From assembly GCA_029948255.1 (NCBI GenBank), contig JALIZF010001725.1:496001-560000 (forward strand): DNA of 64,000 bases, written 5' to 3'. Shown piece by piece: positions 11,601 through 23,307 of the stretch. This DNA is from Telmatactis stephensoni (taxonomy: Eukaryota; Cnidaria; Anthozoa; Actiniaria; Isophelliidae). Below the pieces are notes generated by a model. It ran no database searches, was not told where the DNA came from, and saw only the letters and a list, made by a program, of their open reading frames with translations. Position 1 is the first letter of the stretch, and each line of letters starts with the position of its first letter. The translations under genes and the position numbers were made by a program.

Positions 11601-14600
11601 CGCTGGAAGCTGAGGCGCTAATGGTTGGGCTGGATGCTGGCCTAAAGGCTAAAAGAGCGACGAAACAAAAGGATTTTGAGCAAAGCAAGTGGACAAAGGG
11701 GGAGGAATCTCCAAGGGAATACAAACTTAATTAAGTACAAAAGGATAATTTATGCGAAAAGAGACTAAAGGAAATTTTGACAAAAGAAGGGAATAATTAA
11801 AGTTATAGAACGATGTGAACTTTAAGAAAATAAAACCAAAGTTAAAGTATTTTTAGTGAAACTCTCTTCTAGACCATTTAATAAAGGAAAAAACTTTAGG
11901 CACGGATACAGAACTTGGAAATTAAGTACATTTAAAAAAGAACTTGCGAATTTAGTTTTACGAGTTTTGGGAAGCGAGGGAAGAACTTTTGGTATTGCAA
12001 AATGTTGTTTGACTCCCTGGATGGTAACTGAGGGAATTTAAGCACGACACACAGTGTGCAAATTAAACAAATGAGATTTTGGGGTTATTCTAACCGCGTT
12101 CTAGCTGATTCGATTTTGGGACAATACAATCAACTGGACGTTATTTGGTGTGGTTCTTTTAGGGGCTTTGAGAAATATATCTCCTAGCACGAACACACAG
12201 CGTGCAACACTACATTTAATTCGGTAAAAGGGAATAGGCTTGTACGAACACACAGCGTACCGATTAAGCGTAGTCAGTTCAGTTTTTGACTTACAAAATG
12301 TTGTTTGACTCTTTGGGTGGTAACTGGGGGGATTTAAAGTACGAAACACAGTTCAAATTAAAAGTCAACAAACAAATGAGCTTCTGAGTAATCCTAACAG
12401 CGTTCTAATCCTGGTACGATTTTGGGACAATACAATCAAACTAAACGTTCCGGAGGTGTGATTTTTTGGGGGGCTTTGAGAAAATATATCTCCTAGCACG
12501 AACACACAGCGTGCAACACTACATTTGTAAAAGAAAATGAGCTTGTACGAACACACAGCGTACCGATTAAGTGTAAACCGTTAAAGACTTAAGAGGCTAG
12601 GAAGGAGTGGAGAAAAATACAAAACCTTTCAAACTTGAGCTAACCACGTACCCACACTGGTAACGAAGGTTGAATTAGAACCTATACCTCAAGGTTTCCT
12701 TGTGGGGGGAGTTGACCTTGAGTAACGTCGGGTGCTTGATCGTTGACTTGAGGAAATTGAACATCCATAAGTGAGATGACGGCGTGTCGCGATCAGGAAA
12801 GATTCCAAAAGTCGAGATGTTTGCTCCTCGGTTGTCAAGAGGAACTGTGACAAAAGCCCGAGGGCTGATTAATATATGCGTTGCAAAGCATTGTGGGATC
12901 TCATTGTTATGTTAATTATCCGTCTTTATTTCCGGTAATTAGAATACCCTTTCTTATTCATTCATTCATTCGTTCGTTCGTTCATTTGTTTAATTGTTCG
13001 TTCATTTGTTTGTTTGTTTGTTCATTCATTTGTTTGTTTGCTCATTCATTAATTCATTGGTTCCTTAAATCATTTGTTCATTCATTCATTTGTTCATTCA
13101 TTCATTTGTTCATTCATTCACTTGTTCATTCATTTGTTGGTTCACTCATTTGTTTCTTCATCCATCCATTCATTAATTCATTCATCCATTTGTTTGTTTT
13201 TCAATTACAGCTGTCAGTATTAAAAATACCTAGAATTCATTTAGCTTTATCTCATTATTTTTAGGTTAAATCTCTAAGTTTTGATCAAAGTGGTACCTAT
13301 TTGGCTGTAGGTGGATCAGAAATTCAGTAAGTCTTTCTTTCCCTATCTCAACTACTTGATGCATTATATGAAGAAATAGCACAGACTGTGCACAGAGGTC
13401 ATATTTTTTATTTTGGCACCCAAAGTGATCACTTTCCCTTTGTGGGTAATGCCTTTCGCAGGTGAAGCTAAATAAATAAATTAGTCTTAAAGAACTATCT
13501 CTCATTGGCCAACTACATATCAACCAGCTATAAATTAACAAATAAAGCCTTTATCCACTCAATAGACCACTTTTGATATAGGGTAGATTTCGCATGACTG
13601 TGAAAATGGCACCACACAGTCACAGCACGGTTATGGCAGGAATTTCGAATGTTTTTATAGACAACACAGCACTGACACGGCCACGGTATGGTATGGTTAT
13701 GGCAGGAATTTCAAATGTTTTTATAGACATCACAGCACTGACACGGTCATGGTATGGTACGGTCTGTTTCACACTCATAAGAAATCTCCTCTATTGGTTG
13801 AGTGATCAATGGCACAAAGCAATTCAAAACAAGGCTCTGGTCTAACGACTCGACTCGACTCGCCTCAACTCAACCCATTGTTTGCTATCACTCTTCCAAT
13901 ATATCAAAAGTGAGCTATTGTCAAAGGAGGCATTAATTGCTAATTTCTCTGTTGCACATCTGTACTTCAGTTAGTGAGACTGTACCATATAGTGCTAACC
14001 ACTTGAACAAAACCCTAAAAGCAAACAGTTTTAGAATGAAAAATATTTTGTATGAATGAATAAAGGCCAGAACTTTGATTTTAAATACTACAATTTCAAA
14101 ATTGAATGTCTTTGACTGATATCATCATTAGAGAATAGTGGTCCATAAGATACGAGAATATTATTGCTTGTGTTTGTAATTAAACTGTTTGTGTGTTTGT
14201 CAGGATTTACTTGGTCAAACAGTGGGAACTCTTGAATAGCTTCACTGGTAAGTTTTATTTGTAAACTTAAGATTAGTTTAGTTTAGTTTTTACTGTTGTT
14301 TTCTTTTGGGTTTGTTTTGTTTTGTTTGCTTGTTGTTTTTTTGGTTTTATTTTTTGATATGTTTTTGTTTGATATGTGTTTTTTTTTACTAATTTGTGTA
14401 CTAAGTGCTTGTTTGTGTTGAGGGGGTGTTATCTATACTGTAAAATGAAAAACTACTTAAAATATAAACAGTGGAATTAGCAAAATACCATAAAAAGGGG
14501 TCCTGAAACTGCTGCAGTAACCACATGGTCTCAAGTCCCAATATTCCCTTCTATATGTTGAAAAAGTATTTTTCAGTTGATATAGGATTCTTTTAGTTCC

Positions 14601-14807
14601 TTTATTCTCTTTATGCCATTCAAACAATGCCACACCAGTCAACCATTTGGTCATCTTTGATTGCCATTTCTTGATCTCGATAAAAGTGTATTATTCACAT
14701 TTATTTCAGATCACACATCATTGGTGACAGGAGTTAAGTTTGGCCGACATGCAGGCTCGGTGGTCTCCTCAAGCATGGACCGACATCTTAAATTCTTCTC
14801 CTTGTAA
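3079..14807 (+). CDS. PRPF19: PRPF19 (pre-mRNA-processing factor 19), 3' part of gene, 19 exons visible
   Basis: Core subunit of the Prp19/CDC5L (NineTeen) complex: an E3 ubiquitin ligase that stabilises U4/U6.U5 interactions during spliceosome activation, in the nucleus. Exons joined by GT-AG rules: 3079-3162, 3289-3365, 3644-3670, 4870-4911, 4995-5036, 5264-5338, 6035-6110, 6245-6291, 6537-6599, 6734-6814, 7301-7343, 7435-7466, 8922-8994, 9075-9135, 9507-9602, 9715-9814, 13265-13326, 14204-14247, 14710-14807 (TAA). All phases agree, giving about 406 residues, equivalent to roughly human 98-504. The first exon encodes [20 protein letters not shown], the end of the tetramerising coiled coil. 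A variable linker follows, then a seven-bladed WD40 propeller from [14 protein letters not shown] to [10 protein letters not shown]. The U-box and start codon lie upstream of the window. The long intron 9815-13264 carries a retroelement. Confidence 0.97.
3894..4631. mobile_element. Non-autonomous TTAA-flanked DNA element in a PRPF19 intron
   Basis: TTAAGGTAATTCCG at 3890 onward is mirrored by CGGAATTACCTTAA ending at 4635. This gives a 10-bp terminal inverted repeat (GGTAATTCCG) inside TTAA target duplications at 3890-3893 and 4632-4635. The 738-bp interior has no convincing reading frame. TTAA targeting fits piggyBac or Kolobok superfamilies. The ends do not match the neighbouring piggyBac, so it would need a different transposase. 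Confidence 0.75.
7758..8724 (+). mobile_element. ~1 kb dispersed repeat with ACTCGTGCC ends, in PRPF19 intron 12
   Basis: The same sequence recurs inverted at 48333-49349. The shared block starts at AAACTAGACGCACACGTGCG and ends at GGCCTGGGCACGAGTAA. Both ends carry the inverted motif ACTCGTGCC. Near the right end is a pure A run of about 30 bases (8644 onward) followed by a hairpin around GGCCTAAAGGCC. The interior has no recognisable protein. It is probably a non-autonomous DNA element; the A run could instead hint at retrotransposition. Confidence 0.7.
10420..11137 (-). pseudogene. Tyrosine recombinase (phage-integrase fold) remnant of the DIRS/Ngaro-like element
   Basis: The frame ending at 10420 reads through [52 protein letters not shown] and AYYIQ. 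HGFR supplies the H-x-x-R box, HVGW the second histidine, and the tyrosine in AAYYIQ the nucleophile. All belong to the C-terminal catalytic half of tyrosine recombinases. Going upstream, the frame hits a stop near 10885, but an adjacent frame stays open to 11137 (ending in NLRDLL), so one frameshift is likely. The N-terminal half, including the first catalytic arginine, is not evident. Confidence 0.75.
11997..12600. repeat. Imperfect ~310-bp tandem repeats inside the YR element
   Basis: A block holding CACGAACACACAGCGTGCAA and TGTACGAACACACAGCGTAC occurs at about 12176-12272 and again at about 12486-12574. The flanking text TTTGGGACAATACAATCAA is also duplicated. A partial third unit starts near 11997. 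The paired short palindromic motifs resemble binding-site arrays. Confidence 0.65.
12955..13201 (+). repeat. Degenerate TTCA/TTTG tetranucleotide repeat upstream of PRPF19 exon 17
   Basis: About 245 bases of TTCATTCATTTG-type repeats lie immediately 3' of the YR element and end about 60 bases before the exon 17 acceptor at 13263-13264. The tract is pyrimidine-rich on the coding strand. Open frames through it are repeat artefacts. Confidence 0.85.
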
Positions 14808-15780
14808 TATAACTCAATTATCAGCCCCTACTTGTAATGTAATAACCGCTTATAAAGTTTTTACTTCAAGCTTGTCTGTAACTTAGTAGTGATGGAAACC
14901 AGTGCTTGACAGAAAATAGATCAGTCTTGTATCAAAAGCTGTGCCTTTACAGGGCTTGAAGCAAGAACAGGTGTTGTGTATTAAGACATTTTATGCAAAT
15001 AGACTGAATGAATGTCTCATAAATTATGTATCCAGTAGGTTTCATTGATTGCAATCCAGCTTTTATTAAAATTTTTGTTGCTAAAATTGAGTTAAATCTT
15101 TTGTGAGCCAAACTTTTTTGTTCAAAATTAGTATCAGCAGGTTACGCCCACAAATTATATGCTGTATTTAGAGACATACTGCACTGTGAGCCCCACTATT
15201 AGATGTGTGGTATGTTAATAGTAATAATTTTGATCTTGTCTTGATTAAATTGCTCAACTTTTTTAATTTTAAAACGTTTCCTAATTCATCCTGATCTTTG
15301 TCAAAGTAACTATTGATACTAACCCTCTAGCTATCTTATTTTATTATCTTTCAGTAAAAATAGCTTCAATTTCTCATTTGCTCTTTAATACTTTGCACTC
15401 ACACTGCATCGTAGCTGAGTGGGAAGAATGATCTAGGGAGATAGGTTGTCTAGTTCTTTACTGCATGGATAACTAAGGCTATTTTTATATTCTCTTGTGA
15501 TAGTCAAAATAATAAACCTCAACTACCATATGTACCTTGTATTTGTGTTTATCAGCAATTTTGTGTCTTGTCACCTCAGGAGGAAATATTTTTAATGACT
15601 ACTAAATTTAGTTATTTCTCTGGGGGAAGATTTAGTTAGTGATTTTTAGGAGAAATGACAGCACTACAAATGACCAAGAATGGAGATATACTAATTTTAG
15701 CTAGAACAAAATTGAGCAATTTTGAGGAACTCATTAAAATAATTTGCTAAATTATGTTGACACTAAAAATAGCATTTCTG

Positions 15781-15954
<174 letters not shown>

Positions 15955-15956
15955 CA

Positions 15957-16325
15957 GGACCCCATTGTAAAAGGATCGGGTATGCTCCTCGTATCTCTTA
16001 GGGGTAAAAATCAGCGATTTGGTATCTTTTAGGGTGTTAAAATTGAAGTTTACAGTTTTAGCATTTCCTGGTATCTTTTAGGGCATCACAAGAGCCCATC
16101 GCTTATTATCTTGTTCTCAAATGGAAGAAATTTGCCCAACAAAAGTGTTTTGCAACATTCAATTTTATGTTCAGGATCATAATGTTCATTAGCTTGTTAT
16201 CGTTGGTATCTCTTGGGGGCTAAAAATCGTCCAGCCGTGCCCTTCTTAAAAGACTTCCGGCAATCTTTTTGGGGAATTTTTTAAAATTTCCAATGAGCAT
16301 ACCCAATCCTTTTACAATGGAGTCC
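15957..16325. mobile_element. Miniature inverted-repeat element between PRPF19 and UNC119
   Basis: The left end GGACCCCATTGTAAAAGGAT is mirrored at 16292-16325, where the complement of a near-identical sequence reads through GAGCATACCCAATCC to GGAGTCC. This gives about 32-bp imperfect terminal inverted repeats around a ~370-bp body. The body contains the phrase GGTATCT(C/T)TTAGGG several times. No coding capacity. Confidence 0.7.
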
Positions 16326-16334
16326 CCCCCCCCC

Positions 16335-16560
16335 CGGGTGACATCACCTAAAATAGTAAAAGTCCTTCCCCCAAAGCAACAATCAAGCAAATCAGGGGGG
16401 CTCCACTAATCGATGACCGAACATTTACAAGAGAGAATGCAGGAACAAGGCATTCCCCCCCAGGAAGAAATGAACTGTTTTCACGTGAATTCATGTTTAG
16501 GTGATGTCACCTAAACTATTGAATAAGTTATCTAATTTAGCTGACGTCAATATTCTGACA
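16335..16560 (+). promoter_or_regulatory. Candidate UNC119 upstream elements: GGTGA(C/T)(A/G)TCACC palindromes and a CRE
   Basis: A GGTGACATCACCTA site near 16338 and an AGGTGATGTCACCT site near 16499 are palindromic. TGACGTCA, a full consensus cAMP-response element, is at 16542-16549, about 275 bases before the UNC119 ATG. Such palindromes bind bZIP factors (CREB/ATF) in animals. Function here is inference. Confidence 0.4.
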
Positions 16561-16822
16561 GCCTAAAAGCACTCTAGCTTAAAAAATCAAATCTATCGCC
16601 ACAGTCTCTATGACAACGCAAGTATACGGCCTTGACCGCTGACCAGCTGGAGTTGAACTTCGCGGTCGATAAAGCGTCCATGTTAAGGTTTGTGGTAGTG
16701 TGAAAAGAGGAGAAAAGATTGTTGTAATCCTTAACTTCTGTACTTATTAAGCCCTCGGTTTGATCACAAAAGTACCTGCCAAGATTTGCACTTAATCTAG
16801 AAGGAGTGTTTTTGTATTAAAT

Positions 16823-19800
16823 ATGAGCAAGAAATCGTCAGCGAGTTCAGGTGATGATGGCAGTCGCTCAACTTCTAAGAAGAAAGGAGGAGGATTTCTT
16901 GCCCGACAAGCAAAAGCTAAAAAGACAGTAACTGAAGAAGATTTACTTAAAAAAAGTTCTGTATCACCTGAGGATGTATTAAAGCTTACCAAATCGACAG
17001 AAAGTAAGTATTTTCTGGCAATTTTGCCACGGGATAGAAGTTGTTTTTGTCCGAGGCCAAATCAATAGAACTGGTCGTTACGAATGCAAACAATTTTCAA
17101 GGACTGTTTAAACTTTTGTGCTTTGTCTTGTAGACTACCTTTGTGAGCCACAAGCAAACGTATACAACATTGACTTCACGAGATTTAAAATTAGAGACAT
17201 GGAGACAGGAGATGTGTTATTCGAGATTGCCAAGCCGGACGGTTTTGATGGCGACGACATAATAGACAACGACGAAGATCCGAATGCTGGCCGCTTTGTA
17301 CGATACAAGTTTACCTCAGAATTTCTTCGGCTAAAGACAGTAGGAGCAACGTAAGTACAGACTGCTATATTCGTATTGATGAAAACATCTCGTTTCACAT
17401 AATGACAGACGCTGTTGAAAGTGTACACAAGTGATCAATCAATCACCAAGACCATCGTACTCTATCTAAATTTTTTCTTTTCTAGGGTCGAATTTACCGT
17501 CGGTGATAAACCTATTCAGAGTTTCCGGATGGTTGAACGACATTATTTTCATGATCGTCTACTAAAAAGCTTCGATTTCGACTTTGGATTTTGTATTCCC
17601 AACAGCAAGAATACATGCGAACATATTTACGAATTTCCAGCTCTTACACCAGACCAAGGTACAATATGTTTGTTGCTAGCTCTAATAGATTCCTTGATCT
17701 CACCGAATGGAATTAACTAATTTAGACATCTGTTATCACTCGATTTCTTTCAAAAAACCTACATTTTACTTTTTATTGATGTAATATGTGTATACGTTGA
17801 TAGATAGTTGTTTCATTACTTTCCAAAGGAATGGATGATCACAATGTTACCCAGGAATTAGAAGATTAGAGCATAAGTTGTGGCTAATCGATATAATAGA
17901 TTCTGCTAATGAATCAATCGATGAACTTTCGAATCGTATATTTTATTTGTCATTTCAAGATTTTCTAAAAAAGAAATGAATAAGAGGATAGAAAATGACT
18001 AAATCGATAATCTTTTTGTAGACAATCACGCACGCAAGCTTATTACTCTTTATTATAATTTCAAGTCTAAACTAGGTTGTTGGGAATTCAGTCTGTCTCA
18101 TTTCCTGCAGTCGGTACAGGTTAGATGTTCTCATTTTGTAGGCAATCACAAACCTATAAAGAGTTGAAATGTAGTTTGTTATCCCTTTGACTTCATACCA
18201 AAGGATGTATACTCCACAGGCCAACCCTTTATTCAGTGATCACAATACCCTTGCAAGCTGAAAATTGCAGTGCAGTATTTTAGGAATGCCTTGAGGCCTA
18301 ATCAGCATTATAGAGACCAAAAAGCATGTCATGCTGTTCAATGGATTTGATTGGATAATGCTAGGGATTAATACTTGAATATTATACTAACGTACTAACT
18401 ATAGACATAGATCTACGTAGCCCTCAGGATACCAGATAGAATCTTATTTTCTTGTCTGTTAAATTACATTCTTTTTGCATGGGGACAAGTTTTAGTTATC
18501 TTGTAAAATTGATATTGCATGAGACGTTTTTATTCAGTATTTATATGACGGGCATGCAATATTTATAATAGTAAAATAATGTAACTCATAATGTTATGTT
18601 TAAGTGAATAGCAGGTTGCTGTTAGATATTAGCTAACGTTATTATTTGGGGGTTGATATAAGTATGCAATTATTTATAAAAAATAATAATGTCATGTTTA
18701 TCATAGATGACCATTTGGCTATTTTTGTCATCAATAAACCTTATTTACTTCCAATGGCTTCTCCTCTTGAGAAATACGTTTCTTTGTTTGAAATGCTTTA
18801 ATTAGGAAGACATGAAAGGATGTTCAACTCAAACAAAGAATCCTATTGCTCAAGAGGATTGTAATGGAAAACACTGGGGCAAGCAAAAATTAGGTCTGTT
18901 GATAGGACTTGGGATGTTTTTATGTGGGTGATTTTGTCCTGGTCTAAGTTTTATCACAGGATAGGCTTTACATAATTTTGGTTTACATGGAGACCAAGAC
19001 AAGAGGTTTACACAAGGCTTTTCTACCTGGGACAACATGATGATCTTTTTGTCTGGAGCTGAAATGTATCCTGTGACTATTTAACCTAGGACAAAATCAT
19101 CCATGTGAATGCACCCAAATACATTCGAGAATGCTCATCCACTTCACACATGACTTGCATGTTGATTTTTCTGGTAAGGGATCAAAAAGAAAGAAAGAAA
19201 GAATGGAAGGAAGGAAGAAAGAAAGAAAGAAAAAAGAAAAAGACTGGGAAAAGCCCTGCTGAAGTAGGGAACTGAACCTGTAAAAAGGTCCAAGCAGCAA
19301 GCTGCTACATGCTACCTAGAAAGTTGCAATATTCTAATAATTTTTATTAGTACAGGACATTGTTTTAACCCTTCCCATCCAATAATTTTTATGACCAGTT
19401 CCCCCTCCAACCCATAGAGTAAAATTAAATAATATAAGACAAATGCCATAGGGTAAGATGTTGAACAGTAAGACAGCGTCATTGCAAATTATTACTTCAA
19501 GTTACTACAGAGATGTATGTTGTATAAGCCACTGTTTCAGGCTACAGCATAGTGCTGTCAGAATGCCATGCATTCAGGGTAAATGAAAACTCTCCTCAAC
19601 AATAATTGTGTAGCTGAATAGAACTTCCTCCCCAGAGTTTATTGAAAAGAGCTTGAACTTGTCTTGAAGCTTGTTCTTCTATAATATTCCTTTTTGGAGG
19701 TCATGTTAATTAATGTATAGTAATATAGGTAGCTTCGTTAAAGAAAAATCTAGAAGAATATTTCCCTTTGAATATTCCATATAATTTTGATAAGAGACAA

Positions 19801-20588
19801 TCACTCAGAAGAGCCATTTCCAAAAGGATTACTTTTTGAAATTAGCAAAGTTATAATTAATTCACAACAATTGTCACAAATTGATAATTATAACTTTTCT
19901 AATCTCAACAAGCAATCCCTTTAAAAATCACTTTGTTTTATTCATCTACAAAATTCACTTCTATTGTCTTCTTTCATAAGAGATTTATTTCAATCAAATA
20001 ACATCATGAAAAAATAATGATTTTTTGCATTTTTTCTACAAGCATAATAACTGGTTAGACCTGCTGTTATGATAGTAATAATAGATTAATTTAACATTAT
20101 TTTGTAACTCACATTTTGATATATGAATTGTATAATCAAGTGTGATATAAAAGAAAGAATGAGAGAGATGAGAGGGAAAGAATTGTGCAAAGAAAAATCT
20201 TGTAAAATCCCTTTTTGCTCCTTCCATTCTTTTTTGGATTACTCCTTGTTTCCTTTCTTCCTTTCTTTTGTTCTTCTTTCATTTGCTCTTTCTTTCATTT
20301 GTTCTTTCCTTCATTTATTCTTTCTCTCCCTCTCTTTCTTGCATTCTTTCTTTTGTTCTTTTATTCTTTCTTTTGTCCTTTTTTGTCCTGTCTCTTTTGT
20401 GTTGATTCCCTTTCTATTTCAAGCAAATACTTCAAAACCTTTTCGTATATTCTCATAATCATTTTGTTTTTCTCTTTTCAGTTCAAGAAATGATAGACCA
20501 TCCTTTCGAAACCAAATCAGATAGTTTTTACTTTGTGGACAACAAGTTAGTGATGCATAACAAAGCTGACTATGCATATAATGGTTGA
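16823..20588 (+). CDS. UNC119: UNC119 lipid-binding chaperone, 225 aa, four coding exons
   Basis: UNC119 binds N-myristoylated cargo such as G-protein alpha subunits in a hydrophobic beta-sandwich pocket and delivers them to cilia and sensory membranes; ARL2/ARL3-GTP triggers release (known for the family). Exons: 16823-17003, 17134-17350, 17486-17658, 20482-20588 (TGA), all GT-AG with matching phases. Residues 1-45 are Lys/Ser-rich and disordered-looking, followed by SPEDVLKL. The core then gives [12 protein letters not shown], an acidic loop (DIIDNDEDP), [46 protein letters not shown] and a C terminus ending NKADYAYNG. Length is near the human proteins (240-251 aa). I cannot say whether it is closer to UNC119 or UNC119B; it may predate their split. 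Confidence 0.97.
17659..20481 (+). other. UNC119 intron 3 with simple-sequence tracts
   Basis: The 2.8-kb intron has no additional gene. It contains a GAAA/GGAA-rich tract (about 19185-19248) and a long TTCTTTC pyrimidine tract (about 20220-20400) just upstream of the exon 4 acceptor. Frames through these are repeat artefacts. Confidence 0.8.
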
Positions 20589-22172
20589 GGGGATTTTTTC
20601 CTAACAAAATGTCTTTTGTACTTATTCAGTTCATTTGTGTACTGTCTTGTTTTTATTGAGATATATTTTCAATTGTCAAAAGAAAACTCCAATGTTGAGA
20701 CAAATTACCTTTAAAATGTTGGTAATATGTACTAGTTTGAAGACCTTTACATTTTTTAGTATTTTTTATCCAAAGTCAAGTACTAGCCATTGTCATGCTT
20801 GAATGCATTTAATCTTTTGTTATGTAAAAAAAAACCCTGACAATAATATTATTGCAACCGAGAAATGTAATATGATTCAAGACGGTAGTACCCTCAAGCT
20901 TCAGACATGATAATGGTTAGTTCTTGGTGTTAATTGAAAAAGACTAAAAAAGTTTTTTGTGTTGAAAGGTTTTCAATCTAGTATAGATTACCAACATTTT
21001 AAATGTCATTTGTCTCAACATTTGAGGTTCCTTTAATAGTACCTATGATTTGGGTATTTAAAACCCAGTATCATAACATTTGAATGTATATGTAATTCAA
21101 GCCAAAATGGCTTTGAATCTGTATAACACTAAGTGGAGCAGTTTATATATGACTGTGTAAAACTGTGCTGTACTGTGCCCACGTCATTGCAATGCCTGTG
21201 TTTTGATTGGTTCTCTATTGCCTTGCTATATCACCTTTTGATATTTGGTTCTTTAGTATTGTACTATGATAAACTTATATTTCAGTGATATGAAAACAAT
21301 TCTATTTGCAATATGTACATACATGATTGATGTTTTCTTAATCTCAATTTAGTGGTTTTCATTGGTGATGGAGGCTTATGTCCTTAGAGGTGCATCAAGT
21401 CTCACATGCTTACAAAACGACTGCTCATGCATAAATTTTCCACAAAAAATCAAACATAACAGCATTTTGAGTTTAAATTGTTGATGTACGTACTTACTAA
21501 TTTTACAAAATTATATCATTCATGAAACACTATATCAGGGATAAATCTGGTATATATCGCAAATACAAAAATCGTACAGCTTGGGTGACCCGTAGGTGTT
21601 TTCTCGGAGGGTATGAAAAACTGTGAGAGTGTAAACTTAAGGCAGTTGAAGCTTGCGAAGTGCTGCAATTTAAAGAATTCCTTATACTTTTGATTTGAAC
21701 AAGATTTTGCACTTGTGTGATCCAGTCTGAAAATAGTGTCTCCTATGCAAGCATTTTTTTTTTTGGATTCCTGTGTTGAAAATGAAAAGAGATGGACTAA
21801 GGAGAGGGAAAGATGAAATAAGAGATCTGGTGTCTGGCCTATCCTCACCTTTCTTTTGTCTCACCTGCCTACTAGTGCCTAGTCTCTCTCTGTATAAGCA
21901 ACACAGGAAACCCAACATTTAAAAAGAGAACCATACTGGGGGATAGTGCTATTTTTCAGAGAAATACAAGGAGAAGTCATATTTTTATCAGTAATTCAAA
22001 TTGATGGTCTCCATGAAATTATTGCTTGTAGAATTGGCATATTTATCACCTGAAAACCACACCGTAAAGGCCAGTAACTGTATACTGTACGTCCAATATG
22101 TGTAATTTTTGTGTTATACTTTTTGTATGAGTGGGAACAGACTGCATGGTGTTGTCAGTGATGTTTATTGTA

Positions 22173-22341
22173 GAAATAGAAAATGAGGCAGTGTGCTATG
22201 TTGAGTTATAGAAGCACGCAGGAATTGTAAGACGATGAGAGAAGTGTTAGGAGAAGACTTCTCAACACTTCTCGAGTCTTCTTACAATTCCCAAGTGCTT
22301 CTATAACTCAACGTAGCACTGCTTCCGAGTTTTCTATTTCT
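22173..22341. repeat. ~170-bp near-perfect palindrome (hairpin-forming element)
   Basis: GAAATAGAAAA... at 22173 and ...TTTTCTATTTC at 22341 bound two arms of about 83 bases with almost no loop. The centre is near AGGAGAAGACTTCTCAACAC. Matching segments include GTTGAGTTATAGAAGCAC and TCTTCTTACAATTC with their complements. It would fold into one long hairpin. Confidence 0.85.
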
Positions 22342-22518
22342 TTTATAAAATACATTGAAGTTTTATTTTCTTTTTTCGTTGGAGAAAGTTTGAAAATGTG
22401 AGCACGCGTGCTGTGTATTCTCAGAGAGAACACGCAAAATGCCTCCTTTGGCCAATCAGAGCACGCCTTATATCATAGTTATTTTATAAAAAAAAAACAT
22501 TAGAAATTCTTGCTTTAT

Positions 22519-22705
22519 CACAGGAAAAAGATGTCATTTCCCAAGTTGGGGCTTCCCTGGGTCTGACCTGAGAATCTATTCTATATTTCAACCTGGGAAA
22601 TCTGTAATACCCAAACTTGTAAAAATGGAACAGATTCCCAAGTTAGACCCAGGAAAGCTAAAGCCCCATATTTGACAAGTTGGGAATTAACAAGTTTTTC
22701 TTGTG
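22519..22705. mobile_element. Palindromic miniature element, copy 1 (CACAGGAAAAA ends)
   Basis: It begins CACAGGAAAAAGATG and ends TTTTTCTTGTG. The two halves are imperfect complements containing CCCAAGTTGGG, CTGGGTCT and GGAACAGATTCCC-like segments. A relative lies at 23070-23208. Confidence 0.7.
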
Positions 22706-23069
22706 GTATCTGTAGTGTGCTGTAACCGTGCCATGTTCCCAGTCATATGAAAACTACTAAGAATATGAGTGGAAAATCACAGTCCATGTCAGTGTTTTGT
22801 GCTGTACACATGCATGCTACTTGCTCTATGTTCTTAAAATCTTTGCAACAATGTGTAGTTCCAGAAAATATCCCTACCCCCCCTCTTTTAAAGAGGGTGG
22901 TAAAGGAGTCATTCATGATTGAGCCTAAATTTCTTTAGTGATTTACGAAAAGCAAGAGATAATAGGTTTTTAAAGCATGTGATTCATGAGTTTTAGAACA
23001 AGTGGTTTGTGATCAGTATACTACCCTTTCATCACTCAATTTAGTTGTCAATTCATGTCATACTTCAAT

Positions 23070-23208
23070 CACAGGAAAAAACGGAATCCCTGGGAATCTG
23101 TACTATTTTTAGAACTTTGGTATTACAGATTTCTCAAGTAAAATAGAACAGATTCCCAGTTTAGACCCAGGGAAGACCCAAGTTGGGAATTGACATTTTT
23201 TTCCTGTG
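23070..23208. mobile_element. Palindromic miniature element, copy 2 (CACAGGAAAAA ends)
   Basis: It begins CACAGGAAAAAACGG and ends TTTTTTTCCTGTG. It shares GAACAGATTCCCA and TTAGACCCAGG with the copy at 22519-22705. Shorter and diverged, so an older or internally deleted copy. Confidence 0.7.
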
Positions 23209-23273
23209 AATCCAGTATAAGAACCTTCATGTACATGTTTTATAAAACATTTTCCCAATGATTTTCCATTTAG

Positions 23274-23307
<34 letters not shown>

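Larger units (their letters stand above)
9938..12946 (-). mobile_element. Tyrosine-recombinase retroelement remnant with split direct repeats (DIRS/Ngaro-like)
   Basis: Two sequences are each present twice in split-repeat order. Block R1 (71 bp) is identical at 9938-10008 and 10230-10300. Block R2 (133 bp) occurs at 10098-10230 and 12814-12946. Read on the minus strand the order is R2, interior with recombinase, R1, R2, spacer, R1, the arrangement known for PAT/Ngaro-type YR retroelements. The spacer 10009-10097 also contains complements of internal sequence: TCGCGACACGCCGTC at 10061-10075 is the reverse complement of 12778-12792, recalling the internal complementary region of DIRS. No reverse transcriptase is visible in the ~2.5 kb interior, so it is deleted or non-autonomous. 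It lies in the largest PRPF19 intron. Confidence 0.8.

Noticed and set aside
12881..13264. 127-codon frame with repeated SFICLFV
   Set aside because: Arises from the TTCA/TTTG repeat before PRPF19 exon 17.
20123..20493. Phe/Leu/Ser-rich frames before UNC119 exon 4
   Set aside because: They lie in the pyrimidine-rich intron 3 tract.
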